NCBI RefSeq assembly: GCF_900110435.1
Contig: NZ_FODT01000013.1
Coordinates: 62,001-126,000 of the forward strand
Reading direction: 5' to 3'
Length of the DNA stretch: 64,000 nt
DNA from: Rhodopseudomonas pseudopalustris
GTDB taxonomy: Bacteria; Pseudomonadota; Alphaproteobacteria; Rhizobiales; Xanthobacteraceae
Part shown: piece after piece, positions 44,943 through 53,753 of the stretch
How positions within the stretch are numbered: the first letter of the stretch is position 1
How the letters are laid out: each line of letters begins with the position of its first letter
Made by a program: the position numbers and the translations under genes
The notes under the pieces: generated by a model
Seen by the model: the letters and a program-made list of their open reading frames with translations, nothing else
The model's database searches: none
What the model was told of the DNA's origin: nothing

Positions 44943-45569
44943 TCATTGCGCTGATTTGCGCGCGACAATGTAGTGGGCGTGACGATTGGCGCCGAAGGTG
45001 CGCGCGGTTTCGATGACGAAGCCGGCTTCGGTGATGGCCCGGCGGAGATCCGCCGCGCTCAGCACGGCGAACCGCGGAACGACGCCGAAGGCTTGGAGCG
45101 CGGGGATCACCCCACGGCGCATCAGGATGTTCATGTCCCTGACGCAATAGGTCTTGCTGATCAGCAGGCCGCCGGGCTTCAGCTGCCGGTGAATCGCAGC
45201 GAGCGTTGCGCGCATGTCCGGGACGAGATGCAGGATGAGAAAGGCGCACACCGCATCGTAAGGCGCGCCCTCACCGGTCGGCGTCGCGTCTGCAACCGTG
45301 AAGGTCACATTGTCGGGCGCCGCTTTCGATCGCGCAATCCGGATCATTTCCGACGACGCGTCGGTGGCGGTCCAGTGCGTGACGCAGGGGCCGAGGCGGA
45401 TCGCCGCGCCGCCGGTGCCGCAGCCGATCTCCAGCACGCGGTCCGATGCCGTCAAACGCGAGGCCGCATCCGCCAGCATCGCGTCGTAGGCAGCGACGTC
45501 CTTGATCGGCCGCGCGGCATATCGATCGGCCACCCGGTCCCAGAATTGGCTGTCGTTGCGGTCGGTCAT
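44943..45569 (-). CDS. Class I SAM-dependent methyltransferase (Methyltransf_11/25 type)
   Basis: A 208-residue protein: FWDRVADRYAARPIKDVAAYDAMLADAASRLTASDRVLEIGCGTGGAAIRLGP (motif I), TATDASSEMIRIARSK (motif II) and APYDAVCAFLILHLVPDMRATLAAIHRQLKPGGLLISKTYC (motifs IV-VI). It resembles small-molecule methyltransferases of unknown substrate. It converges with the aldo/keto reductase gene 24 bp away and is divergent from the ybaK gene. Confidence 0.86.
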   Translation of the reverse strand: MTDRNDSQFWDRVADRYAARPIKDVAAYDAMLADAASRLTASDRVLEIGCGTGGAAIRLGPCVTHWTATDASSEMIRIARSKAAPDNVTFTVADATPTGEGAPYDAVCAFLILHLVPDMRATLAAIHRQLKPGGLLISKTYCVRDMNILMRRGVIPALQAFGVVPRFAVLSAADLRRAITEAGFVIETARTFGANRHAHYIVARKSAQ

Positions 45570-45748
45570 GCCTCGAGCCTTTCACGCCAGCCTTCATCTA
45601 TCGCAGGCGCATGCCACTGGGAACCGAGCCGAAGGCCGTACAGCGATCCGAACGGATTCGGCGATTGCCGGCCGCAAGCAACCATTGCTAGATCAGCGTC
45701 ATGGCGCTGCGGCGCGCCGCCACAGGATCAATTCGTTCGAGTCCGGCC

Positions 45749-46225
45749 ATGTCGAAATCCACCCGCGCGACCCAGACGCTCGAGAAGCTCGGCGTCGCGT
45801 TCAAGCTGCACGCCTACGACTACGATCCCGATGCGGACTCGATCGGACTCGCCGCCGCCGAGGCGCTCGGCGTCGAGCCGCGGCGGATGCTGAAATCGCT
45901 GATGGCCGAACTCGACGGCAAGCCGGTCTGCGCGGTGATCGCCTCCGACCGCGAAGTCAGCATGAAGAAGCTCGCCAGCGCACTCGGCGGCAAGAGCGCG
46001 AAGATGATGAAGCCGGCCGACGCCGAGCGGCTGACCGGCTATCACGTCGGCGGCATCTCGCCGTTCGGCCAGAAGAAGCGGGTGCCGGTCGCGATCGACG
46101 AAGCGGCCCTCAGCGAGGCCACCGTGTACCTCAACGGCGGCCAGCGCGGGCTGCAGATCGAGATCGACCCCAACGACGCCGTGAAGGCGCTCGACGCCGT
46201 GGCGAAGCCGATCGCCGCGGATTGA
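45749..46225 (+). CDS. ybaK: Cys-tRNA(Pro) deacylase
   Basis: A 158-residue protein of the YbaK/EbsC trans-editing family that hydrolyses Cys-tRNA(Pro). Motifs are ATQTLEKLGVAFKLHAYDYDPDADSIGLAAAEALGV, MLKSLMAELDGKPVCAVIASDREVSMKKLA (catalytic Lys), and GYHVGGISPFGQKK. The GGISPFG loop and K in VSMKK are characteristic of YbaK rather than ProXp-ala. Stands alone between a methyltransferase and an EamA transporter. Confidence 0.92.
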   Translation: MSKSTRATQTLEKLGVAFKLHAYDYDPDADSIGLAAAEALGVEPRRMLKSLMAELDGKPVCAVIASDREVSMKKLASALGGKSAKMMKPADAERLTGYHVGGISPFGQKKRVPVAIDEAALSEATVYLNGGQRGLQIEIDPNDAVKALDAVAKPIAAD

Positions 46226-46338
46226 ACCCAGCCGGGCCGCGGAACAGCGGCGTCGCATGGCACGAATTCGGCGGGTGGACTTGCGGCGGCGGCGATTTTC
46301 GGCACAAGTCGCCTCCCCTCCAGCAGAGCAGTCAAAAC

Positions 46339-47259
46339 GTGCCCTCCGCTCCCCATCCCTTCGCGCGCCTCACCGACCAGCCCTATCTCCTGCTCAGCCT
46401 GACCTCGCTGTTCTGGGCCGGCAACGCCATCGTCGGCCGCGCCGCCGCCGGGCATTTCCCACCGGTGACGCTGTCGTTCCTGCGCTGGGCCTTCGCCTTC
46501 CTGCTGGTCGCGCCGTTTGCATGGCGGCACCTGATCGCGGACTGGAAGGTGATCCGCAAACACCTCGTCGTCATGGTCGCGATTTCGATCATCGGGATCT
46601 CGACCTTCAACACGCTGCAATACACCGCGCTGCAATACACCACAGCGCTCAATATCCTTCTGCTGCAGTCGACCGCGCCGCTGTTCGTGGCGATCTGGGC
46701 GCTGATCGTGCTCGGCGCGCGGCTCACGCTGACGCAGGCGCTCGGTATCATGGCGTCGATGGCCGGCGTCGTGGTGATCATCCTGCACGGCGACCTCGCC
46801 CAGATCACGGCGATCGATCTCAACCGCGGCGATCTGATGTTCATCGGCGCGCTCGCGACCTTCGGCCTGTACACCACGCTGACGCAGCGGCGGCCGGCGA
46901 TGCACGCGCTGTCGTTCCTCGCCTTCACCTTCGGCTGCGGCGCGCTGTTTCTGATTCCGCTGCTGATCTGGGAGCTGACGGTGCGGCCGGCGCCGGCGCT
47001 CGACGTCGCCAATGCGGCGTCGCTGGCCTATGTGGTGATCTTCCCGTCGATCCTGGCCTATCTCTGCTACAATCGCGGCGTCCGGCTGATCGGCGCCAAC
47101 CGCTCGGCGCCGTTCTTTCATCTCATCCCGGTGTTCGGCTCGGCGATGGCGATCCTGTTCCTCGGCGAACAGCCCCACCTCTACCACGCGATCGGCTACG
47201 CGATGGTGCTGGCCGGCGTGGTGGTCGCCGCGAGGAAGCCCGCGGCGCCTTCAGCCTGA
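46339..47259 (+). CDS. EamA (DMT) family transporter 1
   Basis: A 306-residue inner-membrane protein of ten predicted helices in two EamA repeats. LLLSLTSLFWAGNAIVGRAAAG opens repeat 1 and GALATFGLYTTLTQRR opens repeat 2. The GTG at 46339 fits the position of the paralogue at 49005. The two share near-identical opening segments (DQPYLLLSLTSLFWAGN versus HQPYLLLSLTSLFWAGN) and identical endings of repeat 2 (GANRSAPFFHLIPVFGSAMAI versus GPNRSAPFLHMMPLFGSVMAI). They are tandem duplicates separated by a DUF1330 and an HD gene. Substrate unknown; small metabolite or amino-acid efflux is typical for the family. Confidence 0.88.
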   Translation: MPSAPHPFARLTDQPYLLLSLTSLFWAGNAIVGRAAAGHFPPVTLSFLRWAFAFLLVAPFAWRHLIADWKVIRKHLVVMVAISIIGISTFNTLQYTALQYTTALNILLLQSTAPLFVAIWALIVLGARLTLTQALGIMASMAGVVVIILHGDLAQITAIDLNRGDLMFIGALATFGLYTTLTQRRPAMHALSFLAFTFGCGALFLIPLLIWELTVRPAPALDVANAASLAYVVIFPSILAYLCYNRGVRLIGANRSAPFFHLIPVFGSAMAILFLGEQPHLYHAIGYAMVLAGVVVAARKPAAPSA

Positions 47260-47291
47260 CGGGCTGTTTTCCCGCGCACGACGCGGCCGCG

Positions 47292-47726
47292 CTACTCCGA
47301 AAGGGTATCCTGCCGCGGTGAGGAGATGCCGAACTTGCTGTACGATTCGCGGGTGCAGATGATCAGATGGTCGGCGCAGGCGGCGCGGCGATGCGGATCG
47401 CATTCGAGTTCGTATTCGGCCGAGTTCATCATGTCGAGAAACGCCTCGATCGACGGGTAATACACCAGCGCCAGATAGTCCCAATGCCGGCCGTCGTCGC
47501 GGCCGAGGGCGATCGCCTTGGCGGTGCCGGTCCACAACAGCGTGCCGCCGCGCGCCTTGATCATCGGAACAGTGAGCGTGCTGTAGCGCAGATAGGCGTC
47601 CCAGCCGGAGGCGTCGCCGTCGCCCCCGCTTTCGTTGAACCGCATCAAATTGACCATCACCACCGGCCCGCGATCCTCGCGCTCCAGCTCCTTCAACCCC
47701 TCGATATTCAGATGCTCGATGCCCAT
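47292..47726 (-). CDS. DUF1330-domain protein
   Basis: A 144-residue soluble protein with a ferredoxin-like dimeric alpha/beta barrel of the DUF1330 family: GPVVMVNLMRFNE, GTLLWTGTAKAIALG, WDYLALVYYPSIEAFLDMMNSAEYE. The first half of the open frame upstream of 47726 overlaps a palindromic repeat and is not taken as coding. Function of the family is unknown; members are often stand-alone. It is antisense to both neighbours. Confidence 0.78.
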   Translation of the reverse strand: MGIEHLNIEGLKELEREDRGPVVMVNLMRFNESGGDGDASGWDAYLRYSTLTVPMIKARGGTLLWTGTAKAIALGRDDGRHWDYLALVYYPSIEAFLDMMNSAEYELECDPHRRAACADHLIICTRESYSKFGISSPRQDTLSE

Positions 47727-47797
47727 CGTCGCTTCCCTGTCCGTTAGCGCAGGATGACTCATCGTCAGATCGTCATCCCGCTTCAGCTTGTTGTTTG

Positions 47798-47840
47798 AGC
47801 ATGATCTTTTCCGAAAACCGGAGTCCACTTTTCGGGCTCA
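47798..47840. repeat. Palindromic Rhizobiales intergenic repeat (family C)
   Basis: AGCATGATCTTTTCCGAAAA-CCGG-AGTCCACTTTTCGGG: the stem CCGAAAA/TTTTCGG and the AGCATGATCTTTTCCG opening are known from abundant Rhizobiales intergenic elements. Here the right arm is degenerate (cggctca instead of gatcatgct). Confidence 0.65.
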
Positions 47841-47986
47841 CGGTCGACCGGCTCTCGGCGCCGGCAGAATGCCGTGGATCGGGGGCGGCGCGGTAGCAAT
47901 TTCTGACGCAGGGCCGGACTACGGCATCGCCGCAATTGCCGAGCCGCCGCGATCATGGAACAATCCGACGGCAGGAGGCGATCGAC

Positions 47987-48832
47987 ATGATCACGGTTCC
48001 GGCACTGGCCGCCGATGCGCTCGGCAATTTCCTCGGCAAGTACATGCGCAAGCGCTACGGCGCGTCCGAGGCGCATCTCACCGAGATCGTGCCGTCGGTG
48101 GCGCGGATCGCGCTGGAATGCATCGGCAACAGCGACGCGCTGTATCACAATGTCGAGCACACCATGCTGGTGACACTGGCCGGCCACCACATCCTGCGCG
48201 GCCGCGCCCTGCATACGCACATGCCGGCCGAGGACTACGCGCATCTGATCATCGGCTGCCTCACCCACGACATCGGCTATGTCCGTGGCCTGTTCGAGGC
48301 CGACGGCGAGGACGGCTATGTGGTCGGCACCGATGGCCGCAAGGTGACGCTGCCACGCGGGGCCTCCGACGCGTCGATGCTGCCGTGGCACGTCGATCGC
48401 TCGAAGCTGTTCGTGCTGGAGCGGATCGGGGGCATCGCGCAACTCGACGCCAAGCGGATCGCCTGCGCGATCGAGGGCACGCGGTTCCCGCCGCAAATGC
48501 CGCTCGACGGCGAATGCTGCGAGGAAGAGGCCGCACTGCTGCGCGCCGCCGATCTGATCGGCCAACTCGGCGACCCGGCCTACATCCGCAAGACCAACGC
48601 GCTGTACTACGAATTCGAGGAGGCGGGGCTGAACCGCCAGCTCGGCTACGGCTCGCCGGCCGACCTGATCAACCTGTATCCGCAGTTCTACTGGAACAAC
48701 GTCGCCCCGCACATACAGACCGCGATCCGCTATCTCAACGTCACCGCCGGCGGCCGGCAATGGATCGCCAACCTCTACAGCAACGTCTTCCGCGCCGAAC
48801 GCGACATCCGACTGTCGGGGCCGCAGAAGTAG
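47987..48832 (+). CDS. HD-domain metal-dependent phosphohydrolase-like protein
   Basis: A 281-residue protein with an HD-like core: YHNVEHTMLVTLAGHHIL carries two histidines, CLTHDIGYVRG is the HD pair, and later acidic residues follow (EEEAALLRAADLIGQLGD). The pattern HN..H...HD resembles cyclic-nucleotide phosphodiesterase-type HD proteins. GCAGGAGG precedes the ATG at 47987. There is no sensor or GGDEF partner domain. Substrate is unknown; it may hydrolyse a phosphate ester. Confidence 0.82.
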   Translation: MITVPALAADALGNFLGKYMRKRYGASEAHLTEIVPSVARIALECIGNSDALYHNVEHTMLVTLAGHHILRGRALHTHMPAEDYAHLIIGCLTHDIGYVRGLFEADGEDGYVVGTDGRKVTLPRGASDASMLPWHVDRSKLFVLERIGGIAQLDAKRIACAIEGTRFPPQMPLDGECCEEEAALLRAADLIGQLGDPAYIRKTNALYYEFEEAGLNRQLGYGSPADLINLYPQFYWNNVAPHIQTAIRYLNVTAGGRQWIANLYSNVFRAERDIRLSGPQK

Positions 48833-48840
48833 CGCCACCC

Positions 48841-48884
48841 ACCGTCATTCCGGGTTCGCGCTGGGCGCGCCCCGGAATGACGGG
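48841..48884. repeat. Single arm of family A palindrome
   Basis: CCGTCATTCCGGG-ttcgcgctgggcgcg-CCCCGGAATGACGG, one arm of the element found at 30832 and 40636, lies just after the HD gene stop and before the second EamA gene. Confidence 0.75.
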
Positions 48885-49004
48885 GTGGGCGGCGAAAGGC
48901 GGCTCACGCGCGCGGCCCGAGCATGGCCTGCATTCCGCGGCGGCTCTTTGCCGGGGCTCGTTTTTCAGGCATGGCTGCGCCTCACTCGAACAGATCGCCG
49001 CCGC

Positions 49005-49910
49005 TTGATCTCCCTGTTCCGCACGGCTTTCGGCTGGCTCGCTCACCAGCCCTATCTGCTGCTCAGCCTGACCTCGCTGTTCTGGGCCGGCAACATCGTG
49101 CTCGCACGCGCCGTCGCCGGCCACGTGCCGCCTGTGACGCTGTCCTGCGTACGCTGGATCGGCGCGATGCTGTTGCTGCTGCCGTTCGCCTGGCCGCACC
49201 TGCGACGCGACTGGCGCAAACTGCGGACGCATTGGGTGCTGATGATCGTGCTGTCCGCCACCGGCTTCGCGATCAACAACGTGCTGTCCTATTGGGGCTT
49301 GCAATATACCCAGGCGCTGAACGCACTGCTGCTGCAATCGTCGGGGCCGCTGTTCGTGGCGCTGTGGTCGCTGCTGCTGTTCGGTGTGCGGCTGACCTGG
49401 ACGCAAGCGATCGGAGTCGCGCTGTCGCTGCTCGGCGTGCTGACCATCATCCTGCGCGGCGACCTGCTGGCGCTGGCCGGGATCGAACTCAACCGCGGCG
49501 ACCTGATGGTCGCGGCTGCGCTGTGCGCCTTCGGAATCTACTCGGCGATGATGCCGAAGCGGCCGGTGACGCATCCGCTGTCGCTGATCGTCGTCACCAC
49601 CGCCGGCGGCGCGCTGTTGCTGCTGCCGCTGGCGGTGTGGGAATTCGCCGCCGGGATCAGGCCGAGCGCCGACTGGGTGACCGCGGCGTCGCTGGCCTAT
49701 GTCGTGATCTTCCCGTCGGCGCTCGCCTATCTGTGCTTCAACCGCGGCGTCGAGCTGATCGGGCCGAACCGCTCGGCGCCGTTCCTGCATATGATGCCTT
49801 TGTTCGGCTCGGTGATGGCGATCGTATTGCTCGGCGAGAAGCCGGAATTATTCCACCTCGCGGGCTACGCGATGGTGATTGCAGGCGTGTTCATCGCGGC
49901 ACGGCGGTGA
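49005..49910 (+). CDS. EamA (DMT) family transporter 2
   Basis: A paralogue of the transporter at 46339, 301 residues if read from the TTG at 49005; the ten-helix, two-repeat EamA layout is the same. Opening LAHQPYLLLSLTSLFWAGNIVLARAVAG and ending RSAPFLHMMPLFGSVMAIVLLGEKPELFHLAGYAMVIAGVFIAARR correspond closely. The start is uncertain: an in-frame upstream extension reads through the palindromic repeat and is unlikely to be coding, and TTG gives an N-terminus comparable to paralogue 1. Substrate unknown. Confidence 0.82.
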   Translation: MISLFRTAFGWLAHQPYLLLSLTSLFWAGNIVLARAVAGHVPPVTLSCVRWIGAMLLLLPFAWPHLRRDWRKLRTHWVLMIVLSATGFAINNVLSYWGLQYTQALNALLLQSSGPLFVALWSLLLFGVRLTWTQAIGVALSLLGVLTIILRGDLLALAGIELNRGDLMVAAALCAFGIYSAMMPKRPVTHPLSLIVVTTAGGALLLLPLAVWEFAAGIRPSADWVTAASLAYVVIFPSALAYLCFNRGVELIGPNRSAPFLHMMPLFGSVMAIVLLGEKPELFHLAGYAMVIAGVFIAARR

Positions 49911-50013
49911 ACCTCGTGGTCAGGCATTGAAACCGCCGCTCTCCCCTCGCCTTTTGCCGCCGTTTCGCGCAGTCTTGCCGAACTAAGAACAAGACCGTTC
50001 CTGGAGGAAACCG

Positions 50014-50991
50014 ATGCGAGCTATCCGCGCCGCGCTGGCGGCTGCTGTGTTGTCTGCGACGATCGCGGCCGCGCCGCAGGCGACCGCGCAGAATGCAGCC
50101 TACCCCAACCGCAACATCACGCTGGTGCTGCCGTTCGCGGCCGGCAGCGGCACCGACACGACGACGCGCATCATCTCGCAGAAACTCGGCCAGGCGCTCG
50201 GCGTCAGCATGGTGATCGAGAACAAGGCCGGCGCCAACGGCATGATCGCCGCGGCCTATGTCGCCCGCGCCCAGCCGGACGGCTACACGCTGTTCGTCAC
50301 CACCAACACCACGCATTCCGCCAACCCGTATCTGCTGAAGAACCTGACCTACGATCCGGTGAAGGATTTCGCGCCGGTGGCGCGCACCGGCGACCTGCCG
50401 TTCATGCTGGTGGTGCATCCGGACGTGCCGGCCAAGACCGTCACCGAACTGGTCGCCTACGCCAAGGCCAATCCGGGCAAGCTGACCTACGCCTCCGGCT
50501 CGTCGTCGGCGATCGTTTCGGGCGCGACCTTCGCCCGCAAAGCCGGGATCGATCTTCTGCACGTGCCGTACAAAAGCTCGCCGCCGGCGATGAACGACGT
50601 CATCGGCGGGCGCATCACCATGATGTTCACCGACGTGCTCACCGGCCTGCCGCACGTCAACGGCGGCGCGCTGCGCGCGCTCGCGGTGACGACCAAGGAC
50701 CGCTCGCCGCTGGTGCCCGATCTGCCGTCGATGCAGGAGGCCGGCGTCCCCGATTTCGACATCACCTCGTGGCAGGGCTATTTCGCGCCGGCCGGCACGC
50801 CGAAGGAGGTGGTGGCCAGGCTCAACACCGAGATCCGCAAGATCGTCGAGGACCCCGAGACCAAAGCCAAGCTCGCCACCCTCGGCATGGAGGCCTTCTC
50901 CGGCACGCCGGAACAGCTCGGCAAATTCGTCGACGATCAGCTCGTGCTGTGGGAGCGGCTGGTGCGCGAGGCGGGAATCGAGAAGCAGTAA
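50014..50991 (+). CDS. TctC/Bug-family periplasmic substrate-binding protein
   Basis: A 325-residue secreted protein with signal peptide (AALAAAVLSATIAAAPQATAQ) and the tripartite-tricarboxylate receptor fold: YPNRNITLVLPFAAGSGTDTTTRIISQKL, VIENKAGANGMIAAAYVARAQPDGYTLFV, YASGSSSAIVSGATFARKAGIDLLHVPYKSSPPAMNDVIGG, and GLPSMQEAGVPDFDITSWQGYFAPAGTPKEVV-like C-terminal part. These proteins bind carboxylates in many Bradyrhizobiaceae, often without a nearby transporter, as here. No tctA/tctB genes are adjacent. Confidence 0.9.
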   Translation: MRAIRAALAAAVLSATIAAAPQATAQNAAYPNRNITLVLPFAAGSGTDTTTRIISQKLGQALGVSMVIENKAGANGMIAAAYVARAQPDGYTLFVTTNTTHSANPYLLKNLTYDPVKDFAPVARTGDLPFMLVVHPDVPAKTVTELVAYAKANPGKLTYASGSSSAIVSGATFARKAGIDLLHVPYKSSPPAMNDVIGGRITMMFTDVLTGLPHVNGGALRALAVTTKDRSPLVPDLPSMQEAGVPDFDITSWQGYFAPAGTPKEVVARLNTEIRKIVEDPETKAKLATLGMEAFSGTPEQLGKFVDDQLVLWERLVREAGIEKQ

Positions 50992-51013
50992 GGCGGCTTT
51001 CCGACGAATAGGT

Positions 51014-51050
51014 CGACATGCCCGGGCTTGACCCGGGTATGTCGAGTTTT
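51014..51050 (+). terminator. Palindromic terminator between the TctC-like gene and mbfA
   Basis: CGACATGCCCGGG (51014-51026) pairs with CCCGGGTATGTCG (51032-51044) with one mismatch, followed by AGTTTT. It also belongs to the CCCGGGCTTGACCCGGG class of Bradyrhizobiaceae palindromes. It can serve both convergent genes. Confidence 0.6.
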
Positions 51051-51062
51051 CGGGATCGCGAG

Positions 51063-52034
51063 CTAAGCGCCGCCGATCAATATCCCCACCGCCAGCACGA
51101 TGACGCCGCCGAGCACGATCTGGAACACCGCCTGCAGGAACGGTGTGTCCATGTATTTGGCGCGGATATAGGCGATCGCCCAGAGTTCGACGAACACCAC
51201 GAGGCCGGCGATCGCGGTGGCGATCCAGAACGCGTTGGCCCAACTGTCCGGCACGAGATACGGGATGGTGTGGCCGAGGCCGCCGATCGTCGTCATCAAT
51301 CCGCAGATGCTGCCGCGCAGCCATGGCGAGCCGCGCCCGGTCATCGAACCGTCGTCGGACAAGGCTTCGGCAAAACCCATCGAGATGCCGGCGCCGATCG
51401 AGGCCGCGAGGCCGACGAGGAAGGTCGGCCAGTTCTGGTGTGTCGCGAAGGCCGCCGCGAACAGCGGCGCCAGCGTCGACACCGAGCCGTCCATCAGTCC
51501 TGCGAGGCCCGGCTGGACGTATTGCAGCACGAACATCCGGCGCGCGGTTTGATCCTCCGCGCCGCGGGCGTCGGGCGTGAGAATCCGATCGGTCAGCTGC
51601 GACGCACGCTGCTCGTGGCGTTTCTCGAATTCGGCCAGATCGGTGAGCAGCTTGCGGATCCGCACATCGGTGGCGCGCTCGGCGGAGCGCTCGTAGAAGC
51701 GCTGCGCTTCGAACTCCATGGTCTCCGCTTCCTTGCGGATGCGTTCGAGCGGCAGGTTGCGCGTCAGCCAGATCGGTCGGCGCTTGATGAACCCCTTGAC
51801 GTCCTCGCGCCGGATCGGCGGCAGATCGGGCCCGAAGCGCTCCTCGTAGAGCCGCAGCAGCATGTGGCGATGGCCCTTTTCCTGCTGCGCCATTTCGGTG
51901 AACACGCGCGCCGAATCCGGATAACGCTCGGCGAGGTCCTCGGCAAAGGCGAGATAGATTCGGCTGTCCTCCTCCTCGCCGGCGATCGCAACGGCCAGGA
52001 TTTCGCGCTCGGTCAGGTCGGAAAACGCCTTCAT
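51063..52034 (-). CDS. mbfA: Membrane-bound ferritin MbfA (iron export)
   Basis: A 323-residue protein that fuses an N-terminal ferritin-like diiron domain ([24 protein letters not shown]...[13 protein letters not shown], with E and ExxH ligands, about 1-165) to a VIT1/CCC1-like membrane domain (about 185-323, [52 protein letters not shown]). This is the MbfA family that exports iron in alphaproteobacteria. The Irr-type box upstream supports iron regulation. Neighbours show no functional link. Confidence 0.93.
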   Translation of the reverse strand: MKAFSDLTEREILAVAIAGEEEDSRIYLAFAEDLAERYPDSARVFTEMAQQEKGHRHMLLRLYEERFGPDLPPIRREDVKGFIKRRPIWLTRNLPLERIRKEAETMEFEAQRFYERSAERATDVRIRKLLTDLAEFEKRHEQRASQLTDRILTPDARGAEDQTARRMFVLQYVQPGLAGLMDGSVSTLAPLFAAAFATHQNWPTFLVGLAASIGAGISMGFAEALSDDGSMTGRGSPWLRGSICGLMTTIGGLGHTIPYLVPDSWANAFWIATAIAGLVVFVELWAIAYIRAKYMDTPFLQAVFQIVLGGVIVLAVGILIGGA

Positions 52035-52053
52035 CTGCTGTAGCCTACGGTAA

Positions 52054-52070
52054 TTTAGAACGGTTCTAAT
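52054..52070 (-). promoter_or_regulatory. Iron control element (ICE/Irr-type box) upstream of mbfA
   Basis: TTTAGAACGGTTCTAAT contains the perfect palindrome TTAGAAC-G-GTTCTAA, ending 20 bp before the mbfA start codon. Irr in Bradyrhizobiaceae recognises TTAGAA-type ICE motifs and represses mbfA when iron is scarce. Confidence 0.82.
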
Positions 52071-52215
52071 CCATAGTCCCGGTCGTTCCCGCTGTCAAAA
52101 TGCGCCGCCGCATGCGCCATTCGCCGCAGGCATCGTCATCGCGGCTTCATTGAAACGTCAGCCGCCTGTGATCCAGCGCCGCCACAAGTCCGGCGATCAA
52201 TCACAGGAGCTCTTC

Positions 52216-53571
52216 ATGCGAAAACTGTTGCTCGGGTCCGTCGCGGTTCTGGCGCTGGCATCATCCGCCGCGCTGGCGCAATCCGAAGGTGAGTTTCCGG
52301 CCACGCTGGCAGGTCACGCGGTGCTGCCGGCGACGTCGTTCGTCGACGCGCCGGCCGACGCGCCCGCCGATCTGAAAAACGCCGGCAAGTACACCACCGG
52401 CAAACGTGTCGAGGCGCTGGGCAGCGTCGAGGGCAAGTCCTATGGCCGGCCGACCGGCGTGTCGGTGCCGTTCAAGGGCCAGCCGCTGCAGGGCCATTCC
52501 GGCATCAAGACGATGCCCGACGGCTCGTTCTGGGTGCTGACCGACAATGGCTTCGGCTCGCGCTACAACTCCGCCGATTCGATGCTGTATCTGAACCGTC
52601 ACAAGATCGATTGGGCGAACGGCAAGGTGGAGCGGCAGGAGACCATCTTCCTGCACGACCCCGACAAGAAGGTGCCGTTCCGCATCGTCCACGAGGACAG
52701 CGCCAAACGCTATCTGACCGGCGCCGATTTCGACACCGAAGGCTTTCAGATCATCGGCGACCATTTCTGGATCGGCGAAGAGTTCGGGCCCTACATCCTG
52801 AAGACCGACAAATCCGGCAAGGTTCTGGCGGTGTTCGAGACTTTGGTCGACGGCAAGCCGGTGAAGTCGCCGGAGCATTGGTCGATCCAGTCGCCGGGCG
52901 GGCCGGGCGCGACCTATAGCGGCGTCAACCTGCGCCGCTCGAAGGGCTTCGAGGGCTTCGCGGCGTCGACCGACGGCAAGTTCCTGTATCCGCTGTTCGA
53001 GGGCGCGCTGACCGATCTCGACAAGAAGGACATCGAGAAGCAGGACGGCGTCGAGGCCGCGCGGATTCTCGAATTCGACGTCGCCGCGGAGAAGTTCACC
53101 GGCCGCTCCTGGCAGTACGTGTTCGAGCAGAACGGCAACGCGATCGGCGATTTCAACATGATCGACGCCACCCACGGGCTGATCATCGAACGCGACAACG
53201 GCGAAGGCACCAAGGACAAGGCCTGTCCGGAAGGCCAGCGCGGCACCGACTGCTTCCACGACCTCGCCAAGTTCAAGCGGGTGGTGAAGATCGAACTCAC
53301 TGACGCCAATGCCGGAAAGCCGGTTCGCAAGATCGGCTACATCGACCTGATGAAGATCAAGGACCCGAACAAGAAGGCGCGCAAGCCGCTCAACGACGGC
53401 GCGCTGACCTTCCCGTTCTTCACCATCGAGAACGTCGACAAGGTCGACGATCGTCACATCATCGTCGGCAACGACAACAACCTGCCGTTCTCGTCGAGCC
53501 GCGATCCCAACAAGGCCGACGACAACGAGTTCGTGCTGCTCGAAGTCGCGGATTTCCTGAAGGCGAAGTAA
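52216..53571 (+). CDS. Secreted esterase-like phytase-family protein
   Basis: A 451-residue exported protein with signal peptide (KLLLGSVAVLALASSAALAQ) and an esterase-like activity of phytase (beta-propeller) domain: QGHSGIKTMPDGSFWVLTDNGFGSRYNSADSMLYLNR, GADFDTEGFQIIGDHFWIGEEFGPYILKTDKSGKVL, YSGVNLRRSKGFEGFAASTDGKFLYPLFEGALT, and IVGNDNNLPFSSSRDPNKADDNEFVLLEV at the end. The ATG at 52216 is chosen for the signal peptide. It probably acts in the periplasm, but the substrate is not known; alkaline phytase is only a name for the fold. Confidence 0.86.
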   Translation: MRKLLLGSVAVLALASSAALAQSEGEFPATLAGHAVLPATSFVDAPADAPADLKNAGKYTTGKRVEALGSVEGKSYGRPTGVSVPFKGQPLQGHSGIKTMPDGSFWVLTDNGFGSRYNSADSMLYLNRHKIDWANGKVERQETIFLHDPDKKVPFRIVHEDSAKRYLTGADFDTEGFQIIGDHFWIGEEFGPYILKTDKSGKVLAVFETLVDGKPVKSPEHWSIQSPGGPGATYSGVNLRRSKGFEGFAASTDGKFLYPLFEGALTDLDKKDIEKQDGVEAARILEFDVAAEKFTGRSWQYVFEQNGNAIGDFNMIDATHGLIIERDNGEGTKDKACPEGQRGTDCFHDLAKFKRVVKIELTDANAGKPVRKIGYIDLMKIKDPNKKARKPLNDGALTFPFFTIENVDKVDDRHIIVGNDNNLPFSSSRDPNKADDNEFVLLEVADFLKAK

Positions 53572-53589
53572 GCGCGACCGCACCTCGGC

Positions 53590-53748
53590 TTCCCTCTCCC
53601 CTTGTGGGAGAGGGTGGCAGACGAAGGCTGCCGGATGAGGGGACATTGCATTGCCCCCTCATCCGGCCAAGCTCATCCAGCCAAACTCATTCGACCAAGC
53701 TCCGCCCGCGCCACCTTCTCCCACAACGGGAGAAGGAAAGAGCCACCT
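53590..53748. repeat. Nested palindromic element, family B, with a 14-bp tandem repeat
   Basis: Outer arms CTCTCCCC-TTGTGGGAGAGGGTGGC and GCCACCTTCTCCCACAAC-GGGAGAAGG are inverted. Inside lie CCGGATGAGGGG paired with CCCCTCATCCGG, then three tandem 14-mers (53660-53701): CATCCGGCCAAGCT, CATCCAGCCAAACT, CATTCGACCAAGCT. Confidence 0.7.
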
Positions 53749-53753
53749 GGCGC

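Noticed and set aside
47726-47828. N-terminal extension of the DUF1330 protein
   Set aside because: It reads through a known intergenic palindrome and lacks similarity; the ATG at 47726 gives the domain alone.
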